From Streptomyces albus subsp. albus (lineage in GTDB: Bacteria; Actinomycetota; Actinomycetes; Streptomycetales; Streptomycetaceae), in NCBI RefSeq assembly GCF_000719865.1, contig NZ_JOID01000007.1, positions 124,001 to 188,000 of the forward strand: a DNA stretch of 64,000 bases. Reading direction: 5' to 3'. This document shows positions 34,394 to 42,212 of the stretch, in pieces (positions within the stretch are counted from its first letter, which is position 1; each line of letters starts with the position of its first letter). The notes beneath the pieces are model-generated. The model had not been told where the DNA came from. It searched no databases and saw only the letters and a program-made list of their open reading frames with translations. The position numbers and the translations under genes are program-made.

Positions 34394-36184
34394 TCACGGG
34401 CCGCCCGGACGGACCCGTCCCGCGCCGCCCATCAGCGACCGCTGGAGCGCGGACAGCCCCGGGGTCAGGGTCCGGCGGACGGGGCCGCCCCGGCCGCGGA
34501 GCGCGGCCCGCGCGGCGTTCGCGCCGCAGGCGCCGTGGACGCCGCCGCCGGGGTGGGCGGAGGCCGAGGCCAGATAGAGGCCGCGGACGGGTGTCTCGGG
34601 GCGCCCGCCGCCCGGCACGGGGCGGAAGAAGAGCTGCTGGTGGATGCCTGCGGTGCCGCCGTTGAGAGCGCCCTGCCACAGGCTCTGGTCGCGCCGCTCC
34701 AGATCGGGCGGGGTGAGGATGCGGCGCGCGGTGATGCGGTCGCGGAAGCCCGGCGCGCGTCGTTCCACCTCGGCCTCGACGCGTCGCGCCATCGTCTCCG
34801 CCGCGGTCGGGCCCCAGTGTCCGTCCAGTCCCTCGCCGCCCGCGTCGCCGCGCACCTGGTGCGGTACGTGGGTGTAGGCCCACGCCGACTCCGTGCCGGC
34901 GGGCGAGCGGCCGGGGTCGGCCGTCGTCATCTGGCCGAGCAGGGAGAAGGGCCGGTCGGGGATGTGGCCGGTGGCCAACTGGGCGGCGTGACGGGTGAGG
35001 TGGTCCATGTCCTCGGCCAGGTGCACGGTGCCGGCGCCGGCCGCGGCGGGTGACGCCCAGGGGATCGGCCCGGACAGCGCCCAGTCGACCTTGAACGTCG
35101 CGGGGTCCCACTGGAAGCGGCGGATGTCGTCGCGCAGCCGGGCCGGCAGGTGCTCCCAGCCGACCAGGCCGCCGTAGAGCGCGGGCGCCGGAACGTCGGC
35201 GAGGACGGCGCGCCGGGCCCGTACCGGTTCGCCGTCCGCGGTGAGCACCCCCAGCGCGCGCCCCTCGCGGACCACGACCCGGCGCACCTCGGTGCCGCAC
35301 CGCACGGCGCCGCCCCTGGCCTCCAGCCGGCGGACGAGGGCATCGGTGAGGGCCTGGGCGCCGCCCTCGGGCACCGGCCAGCCGTGCCGCTGGCCGATCA
35401 TGGCCAGCAGCCAGCCGAAGGCGGTGGAACCGGGCGACTCGGGCTGGAAGTCGGCGTGCAGCGCGCAGCCGGCGAGCAGCATCCGCCCGCCGCTGCCGGT
35501 GAACTCCTCCTCCCCCAGCCGCCGTACGGGCAGCAGCAGGGTGCGCATCAGCCGCAGGCCGCCCGCGGCACGGAGCCGGGCGGCGAGCACCGCGGCGGAG
35601 CGCACCGGCGGGAAGGGCGTGAAGAGGCCCTGGAGCAGTTCGGGGCCGAGGCGGTCCCACAGGCCGACGAGCCGCAGATACGCCTCGCCGTCGCCCGTCC
35701 CGCTCTCCTCCAGGCTCTCGGCGGTGCGTTCGGCGTCCCGGTGGAGGACGGGGCAGCGGCCGTCGGGCAGCGGATGGGCGAGGACGGCGGGCGCGTGGCT
35801 CCAGCGGAGTCCGTACCGTTCGAGGCCGAGCGCGGCGATCGCCGGGGAGGCGACGGCCAGCGGGTGGAACGAGCTGAACAGGTCGCTGACGTAGTCGGGG
35901 TGGACGCCCCGGTCGCTGCGGACGCCGCCGCCGGGCACCGGCTGGGTTTCCAGGACGAGGACCTTCCAGCCCGCGTCGGCCAGGATGTTCGCGGCGACGA
36001 GGCCGTTGGGGCCGGCGCCGATCACCACCGCGTCGGCGTCGCCGGCCGCGGCGGGACGCGGTGCCGCGACGGGGCCCGCCGCCTCGGCCGGCGGGGCCGG
36101 GGCCGTGGCCGGGGTTGCGGCCGTGCCCGGGCCCGGGTGCGGCTCGTCCCGGCCGCCGGGTCCGGCCGTTCCGCGGGGCGTCAT
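34394..36184 (-). CDS. Phytoene-desaturase/amine-oxidase-like FAD oxidoreductase
   Basis: 596 residues. After a 50-residue Ala/Pro-rich N-terminus comes the FAD site DADAVVIGAGPNGLVAANILADAGWKVLVLET, then GGGVRSDRGVHPDYVSDLFSSFHPLA, and near the C-terminus VRGLYLASASAHPGGGVHGACGANAARAAL, the closing FAD motif of the carotenoid-desaturase (CrtI-like) superfamily. Family members dehydrogenate or isomerise polyenes or oxidise other lipophilic substrates; no carotenoid synthase gene is near. It overlaps the SDR gene upstream by ATGA (36181-36184), implying a functional pair. Substrate unknown. Confidence 0.85.
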   Translation of the reverse strand: MTPRGTAGPGGRDEPHPGPGTAATPATAPAPPAEAAGPVAAPRPAAAGDADAVVIGAGPNGLVAANILADAGWKVLVLETQPVPGGGVRSDRGVHPDYVSDLFSSFHPLAVASPAIAALGLERYGLRWSHAPAVLAHPLPDGRCPVLHRDAERTAESLEESGTGDGEAYLRLVGLWDRLGPELLQGLFTPFPPVRSAAVLAARLRAAGGLRLMRTLLLPVRRLGEEEFTGSGGRMLLAGCALHADFQPESPGSTAFGWLLAMIGQRHGWPVPEGGAQALTDALVRRLEARGGAVRCGTEVRRVVVREGRALGVLTADGEPVRARRAVLADVPAPALYGGLVGWEHLPARLRDDIRRFQWDPATFKVDWALSGPIPWASPAAAGAGTVHLAEDMDHLTRHAAQLATGHIPDRPFSLLGQMTTADPGRSPAGTESAWAYTHVPHQVRGDAGGEGLDGHWGPTAAETMARRVEAEVERRAPGFRDRITARRILTPPDLERRDQSLWQGALNGGTAGIHQQLFFRPVPGGGRPETPVRGLYLASASAHPGGGVHGACGANAARAALRGRGGPVRRTLTPGLSALQRSLMGGAGRVRPGGP

Positions 36185-37365
36185 GTGCGCTCCCCCAGGC
36201 CGGTGGCGAATTCGCGGGCGCGGCCGCCGCCGGGGAGGCGGGCGGCCAGGGCGGGGGTCGGGCCGCCGGCGCCGTGGCGCAGGCCGGCGGCGAACTCCTC
36301 GACGGTCTCCTCCGCCGAATACCGCGGCTGCCAGCCGAGTTCGGTGCGGGCGCGCGTGGTGTCCATCAGGGGCATGCGCAGCACGGCCTCCAGGAGTCCG
36401 TCGGGAGTGGGGACGAGATGGAGCCGCCAGGCGGCCGCGGCCGCGGCCAGCACGGGCCGGGCGGGGACACGTACCGTCCGGGTTCCGAACACCCGGGCGA
36501 GCATCTCCGCGTCGACGGGCGGGTCCGCGGCGAGGTTGAAGGGGCCCCGCACGGGCTCCAGGACGGCACGGCGGAAGGCGTCGGCGGCGTCGTCGGTGTG
36601 CAGCGTCTGGAAGCGCAGCCCGGGCACGTCCGGCATCGCCGGGTAGCGCGAGGGGCGGACCATGCGGCGCGACAGCAGCGGACCGGCGAAGATCCGGCGC
36701 TGCTCGGCCGCCGACTCGCGCCGGAACACGATGCCGGGGCGGAGCCGGACCACCCGCATCGCGGGATGGTCCTGTTCGAAGGCGTCCAGCACCCGCTCCA
36801 CATACGCCTTTTCGCGGCAGTAGGCGGAGGCGGGCCAGCCGTGCGTGGGCCAGCTCTCGTCGACACCGCTCTCCTTGGGGCCGGGCGAGTAGGCCGCCAC
36901 CGAGGAGGCGTGGACGAGGGCGGGCACCCGGGCGGCGGCCGCGGCGCGGAACACCCGGGCGCTGCCCAGGACGTTGGTGCGCCAGGTCACGGCCGGCTTG
37001 TGCGAGGGGTGGAACAGCCAGGCGAGGTGGACGACGGCGTCGGCGCCCTCGAAATGCCGTACGAGGTCGGCCTGGCAGACGTCGGCGCGCAGCCACGCTG
37101 TCTTGTCGTCCCGGTCCGCGTGCTCCGGGCTGCCCGCTCCTCCGGCCCCGGCCCCGGTCCCTGCCCCGGCCGCCGGCCGTTCCGGCGGGGTGCCGGGCGG
37201 TCTGCGGGCGATGGCCAGGACCGAGCCGACCCGGTCGTCCTCCCGGAGCTGCCGCAGCAGCCCGGTACCGATGTTGCCGGTGGCGCCGGTGACGACGATG
37301 CGAAGCCCCCGATCCCGTTCGTCCCGGGCGGCGCCCGGTGGTGTGGTGCCGCTCTGGCTCGTCAT
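36181..37365 (-). CDS. NAD-dependent epimerase/dehydratase-type SDR
   Basis: 394 residues, extended SDR. The nucleotide site is RIVVTGATGNIGTGLLRQL (G-x2-G-x2-G), the catalytic pair Tyr-x3-Lys is in ASAYCREKAYVERVL, and HASSVAAYSPG gives the Ser block. An Ala/Gly insertion occupies about 60-85. Extended SDRs act on nucleotide sugars or on steroid/lipid substrates; pairing with a desaturase-like FAD enzyme favours a lipid rather than a sugar (inference). ATG 37365 has AAGGAG 8 nt upstream; the reading frame extends further without a ribosome site. Overlaps the next gene by four bases. Confidence 0.85.
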   Translation of the reverse strand: MTSQSGTTPPGAARDERDRGLRIVVTGATGNIGTGLLRQLREDDRVGSVLAIARRPPGTPPERPAAGAGTGAGAGGAGSPEHADRDDKTAWLRADVCQADLVRHFEGADAVVHLAWLFHPSHKPAVTWRTNVLGSARVFRAAAAARVPALVHASSVAAYSPGPKESGVDESWPTHGWPASAYCREKAYVERVLDAFEQDHPAMRVVRLRPGIVFRRESAAEQRRIFAGPLLSRRMVRPSRYPAMPDVPGLRFQTLHTDDAADAFRRAVLEPVRGPFNLAADPPVDAEMLARVFGTRTVRVPARPVLAAAAAAWRLHLVPTPDGLLEAVLRMPLMDTTRARTELGWQPRYSAEETVEEFAAGLRHGAGGPTPALAARLPGGGRAREFATGLGERT

Positions 37366-37877
37366 GCTCGGCTCCTTCTGCTCCGGCAGGCTCCGGGTCC
37401 GCCGCTCGTGCCGCTTCCGGCGGGCCTGCCGCTCCGCGCCGTGTTTCCCGCTCCGCGCCGTGCTCCTGCTCTCCACTGCGCCGCGGCGCAGTGCCGTGTG
37501 GTGACGGTGTGCCGTGCTGCTTCCCTGCTGTGCCGCCGCCCTGGCGCTCATCGCGCCGGCGGGGGCGCTGTGGGCCGGCGTGCGGCCTTCCGGCTGTGCC
37601 CCGGGACCCCGGGGCGCCCATCCGGCCGTCCTGCCGTCGGCCCCCTGCCGGAACGGGGGGCGGGACGCGGCCCGCCCCCCGTCCCCCCTGGCTGCGGAGG
37701 GGATGCGGCGGGTTTCCGGCAGCCCGGGAGGGGTATGCCGGCGGCCGCGCCGCGGGCTCGCGGTGACCGGGCCGGGCCGGCCGTCGTGCCCGAGAGTCCG
37801 CCGTGCCCGACCCGTCCGCCGTGCCTGACCGGCCGTCTCCCTCGCGGGTGGCCGGGGACCCGCCGGATGGCCCGCCG
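37366..37877 (-). other. Intergenic region, 512 nt
   Basis: No gene supported. A hairpin (GCCCCGGG at 37598-37605, complement at 37608-37615) could terminate the small leftward gene. No promoter consensus was identified. Confidence 0.35.
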
Positions 37878-38015
37878 CTACTCCTCGTCCTCGTCGTCCC
37901 GTTCGCCTTCCGCCTGGGAGGGCGTGGTGCGCGGGGTCATCTCGTGCTCCTGCTCGAGCGGGTCGTCGTCCCGGTCGCCCTCGGCCTGGGAGGGGGTGGT
38001 GTAGGTGTCGCTCAT
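37878..38015 (-). CDS. 45-residue acidic peptide with an internal duplication
   Basis: MSDTYTTPSQAEGDRDDDPLE and, starting about 20 residues further on, TTPSQAEGERDDEDEE: the block TTPSQAEG(D/E)RDD appears twice. Very acidic and without hydrophobic residues, so disordered. ATG 38015 has GGAAGGAG at ideal spacing. Similar TPSQAEGER-containing short peptides are found in Streptomyces genomes, to my recollection, with no known role. Its C-terminus (EDEE) lacks the Gly-Gly-Glu/Gln end of the ubiquitin-like protein Pup. Confidence 0.7.
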   Translation of the reverse strand: MSDTYTTPSQAEGDRDDDPLEQEHEMTPRTTPSQAEGERDDEDEE

Positions 38016-38416
38016 CGTCCGGTCTCCTTCCGTTCGCCGGCCCCGGATGCCCGGGGCCGGTGGGGCGCGGTGGCGGCCGGTGCGCCGGTGTCCTCCCGGC
38101 CGGTGGTCCGCCGGGACTTCGGGGAGGTGTCCCCGGTTCCGGTGTGCCCCCTGATGCAAGTGCCCCGAAACCGCTGTTTCACGACGCCTGCCCCGCCGGG
38201 ACCGCCGCGGACGCCCGCAGTCGCCCGCTGTCCCTCCGGCGGCGGACGGGCCGGCTGCCCGGACGGAGCCGGCCGGCCGTGTGCCGGCCTGCCCGCCGGG
38301 TCGTCCGTTGGTCCTGCCGTCCGGTCGTCCGTTGGTCCGGTCCGCTGGTCCGGCCGTCCGTTGGTCCGGCCGTCCGGCCGTCCGGCTGCCTGTTCGCACG
38401 CCTGTCCGTCCATCCG
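38016..38416. repeat. Intergenic minisatellite-like repeats
   Basis: GTCCGTTGGTCC occurs at 38303-38314, 38327-38338 and 38356-38367 within 24-29-nt units that also carry GCCGTCCGG; shorter GTCCG steps continue to about 38415. No ORF is supported in this 401-nt gap. The units lie immediately downstream of the heptose operon's last gene. Confidence 0.6.
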
Positions 38417-39484
38417 TCATCCGCTGACGGCGGCTGCGGCGGCCGGGGGCCGCTGTCCGGCGCCGGGCGGTGGCGGGGCGGCCACCGGTTCGGGCAGCGT
38501 GGCCAGTGCCGCCAGGACCTCCTCCACCGTGATGCGCAGCAGCCGCTCGTCGGGCTGTTCACCATGGGCGTCGCCGGGGCGGGCCCCAGGGCTGTCGGGG
38601 TGCCACAGCGCCCGGTGGCGCGGGTCGTCCGGCGGGCCCCACAGCCGCGGCGCGACGGGCCCGAACAGAACGACGGACGGGGTGCCGAGGGCCGTCGCCA
38701 GGTGCGCCAGGCCGGTGTCGCCGACGACGACCGCGCGGGCGCGCGCGACCAGCGCGGCCAGATCGGGGAACGGCACGTCGGCGTCGCCGCCCAGCACGGC
38801 GGTGGCGGGCAGTCCCGCGTGGGCGGCGACCGAGCGGGCGAGCGCGCCCTCGCCCGCGCCGGCGGTGATGACCACGCGCTGCCCGGCCTCGCGCAGCGCG
38901 CGGGCCACGGCCCCGTACCGGTCGGCGGGCCAGCAGCGCGCGCCGGCGTCCGCGCCGGGGTGGACGATCACGGCGCCGGGGGCCGGCGACGGTCTGCCGG
39001 GCAGGGGGATCCGCAGGTCGTCCGGGTCGGCCGGGATGCCGTACCACTCCAGGAGCCGGCACCAGCGGGCGCGTTCGTGTTCGTCGTCCCGCCATTCCGG
39101 ACCGGCGATGCCGGGGGTGTCCGGGTGGGCGTACGCCATCAGCCGGCCGGGGCCCAGGTCCCGCAGCGGCAGGTGGCTCGCGGGGCCGTTGCCGTGCAGG
39201 TCGACGGCGATGCCGGGGGGCGGGCCCGTCCACGCGACGCGTTCGGGTACCGCGCGCCCGGGCGCGGCGGCGGGGAGCAGGCGGTCGACGGTGCCGGTGG
39301 CGAAGGCGGCCTCGGCGAGCCGGGCCGGTGCGGCGAGCACCAGTTCGTGCGCCGGGTGGGCGCGGCGCAGGGCGCGCAGGGCCGGCACGGCGGTCAGCAG
39401 GTCCCCCAGGCCGAGGGCGCGGAGCACCAGCAGGGACGGGGTTCCGGGCGGTGCGGTGATGTCGATGATGTCGCGGGAGGTCAT
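38417..39484 (-). CDS. Glycosyltransferase family 9 (heptosyltransferase-like)
   Basis: 355 residues, GT-B fold. TPSLLVLRALGLGDLLTAVPALRALRRAHP and the C-terminal VIVHPGADAGARCWPADRYGAVARAL, VVVGDTGLAHLATALGTPSVVLFGP are the GT9 signatures (the last binds the nucleotide-heptose). GT9 enzymes transfer heptose from ADP-heptose in LPS-core synthesis, so an analogous donor in this operon is expected. It is the last gene of the leftward operon and overlaps the HldE-like gene by ATGA (39481-39484). The C-terminal 25 residues are Ala/Pro-rich. Confidence 0.88.
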   Translation of the reverse strand: MTSRDIIDITAPPGTPSLLVLRALGLGDLLTAVPALRALRRAHPAHELVLAAPARLAEAAFATGTVDRLLPAAAPGRAVPERVAWTGPPPGIAVDLHGNGPASHLPLRDLGPGRLMAYAHPDTPGIAGPEWRDDEHERARWCRLLEWYGIPADPDDLRIPLPGRPSPAPGAVIVHPGADAGARCWPADRYGAVARALREAGQRVVITAGAGEGALARSVAAHAGLPATAVLGGDADVPFPDLAALVARARAVVVGDTGLAHLATALGTPSVVLFGPVAPRLWGPPDDPRHRALWHPDSPGARPGDAHGEQPDERLLRITVEEVLAALATLPEPVAAPPPPGAGQRPPAAAAAVSG

Positions 39485-41313
39485 CCGGCGGCTCCGGGGG
39501 CTGTGCCGGCTGTGCCGGCCGTGGTGGTGGCCGCGGGCGCGAGCGCGGCGCGGCGTGCGATCTCGGTGGTGGAGCGGCCGTCCAGGTAGGGCAGGACGAG
39601 GGCCTGTCCGCCCCACTGGCGCAGGACCGGTGCCTCGGGGAGCGCGTCGACGCTGTAGTCGCCGCCCTTGACCCAGATGTCGGGGCGCAGGGCGCGCAGC
39701 AGTTCCTCGGGCGTGTCCTCGTCGAACACGGCCACCGCGTCCACGCAGCCCAGTCCGGCCAGCACGCGGACCCGGTCGGCCTGGTGGTTGAACGGCCGTC
39801 CGGGTCCCTTGAGGCGGCGTGCGGAGTCGTCGGAGTTGACGCAGACGATGAGGCAGTCGCCGACGCGGCGGGCGTTCTCCAGCAGGCCGACGTGCCCGGC
39901 GTGCAGCAGGTCGAAGCAGCCGCCGGTGGCGACGACGGTGCCGCCGCGGGCGCGTACGGCCTCGGCGAGCGCGAACGGGTCTTCGGGGCCGGCGGGCCGG
40001 TGGGCGGCGGACGGCCGGCCGCGCCACAGCGCGGGGTTTCCGGCGCCGCCCGCCGCGACGAACGCGGCGGCCTCGGCGACCGCCCGCTGCACGGCCTCCT
40101 CGGGGAGCGCGCCGTCGGCGAGCGCGGCGGCGGCCGCCGCGGCGAAGCGGTCGCCGGCGCCGCACGGGTCGCCGCCGGAAGCCTGCGGTGCCGGGACGAG
40201 CATCGGGCTGTCGCTCCCGGGGCGGGTCAGGAGGGCGCCGCGGGCGCCGAGGGTGACGGCCACCGTGGCGGCCCGCCAGCGTTCGGCGAGGCGGGCGCCG
40301 CGGATGCCGTGGGCGCGGAGGGAGTCGTCACCGGGGGCGCCGGTGGCGGTGGCGGTGCGGTCGGTGGCGTCGTGCCCGGCGGCGTTCCCGGCGGTGTCAC
40401 GGCCGGCCGTCCACCCGGCGGCGGACTCGGCGGGGCCCGGGCCGGTGTCCGAACCGTCCGCGCCACGCGAGCCCGCAGCTCCGCCGGCGAGAGCCGCACC
40501 GGTCCGGTCCGCACCGTCGGACTCCGTGCAGGTAAGGGCAGTTGGGCGAGCACCCGGGCCGGGGTCCGGCGGCCCGCCGGGCACCAAGGCGCGGGCCTCG
40601 GCCGCGTTGGGCGTGGCCGGCCCGGCACCGGGCACGGGCCCCGGCTCGCCCCCGCCGCCCGCGCCCGGCCCCGCACCGCCGGCTTCCGTACCCGTACAAG
40701 CGCTTGGGCGAGCACCCGGGCCGGGGTCCGGCGGCCCGCCGGGCACCAAGGCGCGGGCCTCGGCCGCGTTGGGCGTGGCCAGCCGGGCGCCGGGCACCGG
40801 CTCGTCCCCGCGCGGATGCGGGTCCCACACCAGCGGTACGCGCCGCGCGGCCTCCGCGAGGTACCGGCGGACGGCGGTGGCCGTGCCGCGCCCGTAGTCG
40901 GCGACGAGGACCGCGCCCGCCCCGCGCAGCGCGGCCCGTACGGCGTCGTCCGGCTCCCCGGGGCTGCCGCCGCCCCGGTCGATCCGGACCAGCGGACGGC
41001 CGTCGGCACGGACCCGGATCTTCTCGGGCAGCGTGCCGTGCAGCGGCAGTTCGACGAGCCGGACGCGCGGGGAGAGCGCGGCGCGGACGGTGCGGCTCGC
41101 CGGGTCGTCACCGAGGGCGGTGACGAGCACGACCTCGCGCCCGTCCGCCGCGGCGAGGACGGCGGCCAGTCCGGCGCCGCCGGGGCGGCTGCGGTCGCCG
41201 GCGACGTCCACGACGGGCGCGGGCGCGTCGGGGGCCAGGCGCTCGGCCGTGCCGTCGATGTCCCGGTCGAGCAGGACGTCACCGACGACGACGAGAGGCG
41301 GACGGTGGTTCAT
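39481..41313 (-). CDS. hldE: HldE-like bifunctional heptose 7-phosphate kinase / heptose 1-phosphate adenylyltransferase
   Basis: 610 residues. The kinase domain starts with VVVGDVLLDRDIDGTAERLAPDAPAPVV, has the catalytic DPCGAGDRFAAAAAAAL (G-A-G-D), and LATPNAAEA of PfkB kinases. The nucleotidyltransferase domain (about 455-600) has GGCFDLLHAGHVGLLENAR (H-x-G-H), KGPGRPFN, WVKGGDY and GRSTTEIARR, matching HldE. Between residues 178 and about 335 a low-complexity insertion contains a tandem in-frame copy of the TPNAAEARALVPGG segment. Pathway: heptose-7-P to 1,7-bisP, then 1-P to ADP-heptose. The GAGGTGATC before ATG 41313 complements the 16S 3' end over nine bases. Coupled to the GT9 gene. 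Confidence 0.88.
   Translation of the reverse strand: MNHRPPLVVVGDVLLDRDIDGTAERLAPDAPAPVVDVAGDRSRPGGAGLAAVLAAADGREVVLVTALGDDPASRTVRAALSPRVRLVELPLHGTLPEKIRVRADGRPLVRIDRGGGSPGEPDDAVRAALRGAGAVLVADYGRGTATAVRRYLAEAARRVPLVWDPHPRGDEPVPGARLATPNAAEARALVPGGPPDPGPGARPSACTGTEAGGAGPGAGGGGEPGPVPGAGPATPNAAEARALVPGGPPDPGPGARPTALTCTESDGADRTGAALAGGAAGSRGADGSDTGPGPAESAAGWTAGRDTAGNAAGHDATDRTATATGAPGDDSLRAHGIRGARLAERWRAATVAVTLGARGALLTRPGSDSPMLVPAPQASGGDPCGAGDRFAAAAAAALADGALPEEAVQRAVAEAAAFVAAGGAGNPALWRGRPSAAHRPAGPEDPFALAEAVRARGGTVVATGGCFDLLHAGHVGLLENARRVGDCLIVCVNSDDSARRLKGPGRPFNHQADRVRVLAGLGCVDAVAVFDEDTPEELLRALRPDIWVKGGDYSVDALPEAPVLRQWGGQALVLPYLDGRSTTEIARRAALAPAATTTAGTAGTAPGAAG
40542..40780. repeat. 77-bp perfect direct repeat inside hldE
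   Basis: Copies at 40542-40618 and 40704-40780 are identical; the offset of 162 bp is exactly 54 codons. Flanking bases are weakly similar, so the original unit was longer. Encodes the TPNAAEARALVPGG block twice. Confidence 0.9.
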
Positions 41314-41428
41314 GATCACCTCGCAGCTGCGCTGTGCGGGTCCGGCGCGGCGTGGCGTGCCGTTCCGGGGGTGGTCCGGCCGGGGGCGGCTGTGTTCCGG
41401 CCCGGGGCGGCGCCGCAGGCGGCGGTCC

Positions 41429-42142
41429 TCATGCGATGTCCCGCCAGGGGCGCACCGTCGCGGTCCGCACGCCGTTCACATGTCCGTTCACGTGTCCGTT
41501 CCGGGCGGCGCGGGACCCGGGCTCCGGGGCGGCGGGTGCTCCTGCCGCCGCGGCGGCCGCCGCCGGCACCGCCGCCGCAGAGTCGAACGCCGCGCACAGC
41601 AGGTGCAGCGCCACCAGATGCGCCTCCTGCACCGTCGCCGTGCTGTCCGCGTCGACGCACAGCGCCTCGCCGGCCCGGGCGGCGAGCGGGTTGGGCCGGG
41701 GCCCGGTCATCGCCCACACCCGCAGTCCGGCGGCGCGCGCGGTGTCGGCGGCGGCGAGCAGGTTGGGGCTGCGCCCGGACGTCGACATCAGGACGAGGAC
41801 GTCACCCGGCCGCCCGTGCGCGGCGACCTGGCGCGCGTACAGTTCCTCGAAGCCGTAGTCGTTGCCGATGGCGGTGACGGTGGACGTCTCGGCGTGCAGG
41901 GCGATCGCCGAGTACGCGGGACGCTCCCGCTGGAAGCGGCCGACGAGTTCGGCGGTGAGGTGCTGGGCCTGTGCGGCGCTGCCGCCGTTGCCCGCGGCGA
42001 GCAGCCGGCCGCCCACGGGGAGGACGGCGGCGAGGTGTTCGCCCCAGGCGGTGATCAGGCCGAGGTCCCGGTCGCGGAGCCGGCCGAGGGCGTCCTGGAG
42101 CGACTGGCAGTGTGCGTGTGCTGCGCGCAGCGTGTCCGTCAT
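41429..42142 (-). CDS. gmhA: GmhA-like sedoheptulose 7-phosphate isomerase (SIS domain)
   Basis: 237 residues. The SIS core is RLLAAGNGGSAAQAQHLTAELVGRFQRERPAYSAIALHAETSTVTAIGNDYGFEELYARQV, then VLVLMSTSGRSPNLLAAADTARAAGLRVWAMTG and ADSTATVQEAHLVALHLL. Gly-Asn-Gly-Gly-Ser, QHLTAEL and QEAH reproduce GmhA's substrate and metal residues. It converts sedoheptulose 7-phosphate to D-glycero-D-manno-heptose 7-phosphate, the first step of the pathway continued by HldE. The Ala/Gly tail ends with a 12-bp tandem repeat (near 41474-41497) coding NGHVNGHVNG. GGGAGGA precedes ATG 42142. Confidence 0.9.
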   Translation of the reverse strand: MTDTLRAAHAHCQSLQDALGRLRDRDLGLITAWGEHLAAVLPVGGRLLAAGNGGSAAQAQHLTAELVGRFQRERPAYSAIALHAETSTVTAIGNDYGFEELYARQVAAHGRPGDVLVLMSTSGRSPNLLAAADTARAAGLRVWAMTGPRPNPLAARAGEALCVDADSTATVQEAHLVALHLLCAAFDSAAAVPAAAAAAAGAPAAPEPGSRAARNGHVNGHVNGVRTATVRPWRDIA

Positions 42143-42212
42143 GCGTTCGTCCTCCCAGAAGAACAAGAGTTCGGTGGCGCGGCCGCGAAAGCGGCGCGGC
42201 GCGGGGCGCGGT

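Noticed and set aside
36181..37365. SDR as the missing HldD heptose epimerase
   Set aside because: It is outside the heptose operon, translationally coupled to a CrtI-like enzyme, and has an atypical insertion; HldD-specific features are not visible.
34394..37621. A single 1075-codon protein spanning desaturase and SDR genes
   Set aside because: The extension reads out of frame through the SDR gene; the ATGA overlap at 36181-36184 and the clear FAD-site start show two separate genes.
37878..38015. Pup-like (prokaryotic ubiquitin-like) protein
   Set aside because: Acidic and short like Pup but without a Gly-Gly-Glu/Gln terminus and not near proteasome genes.
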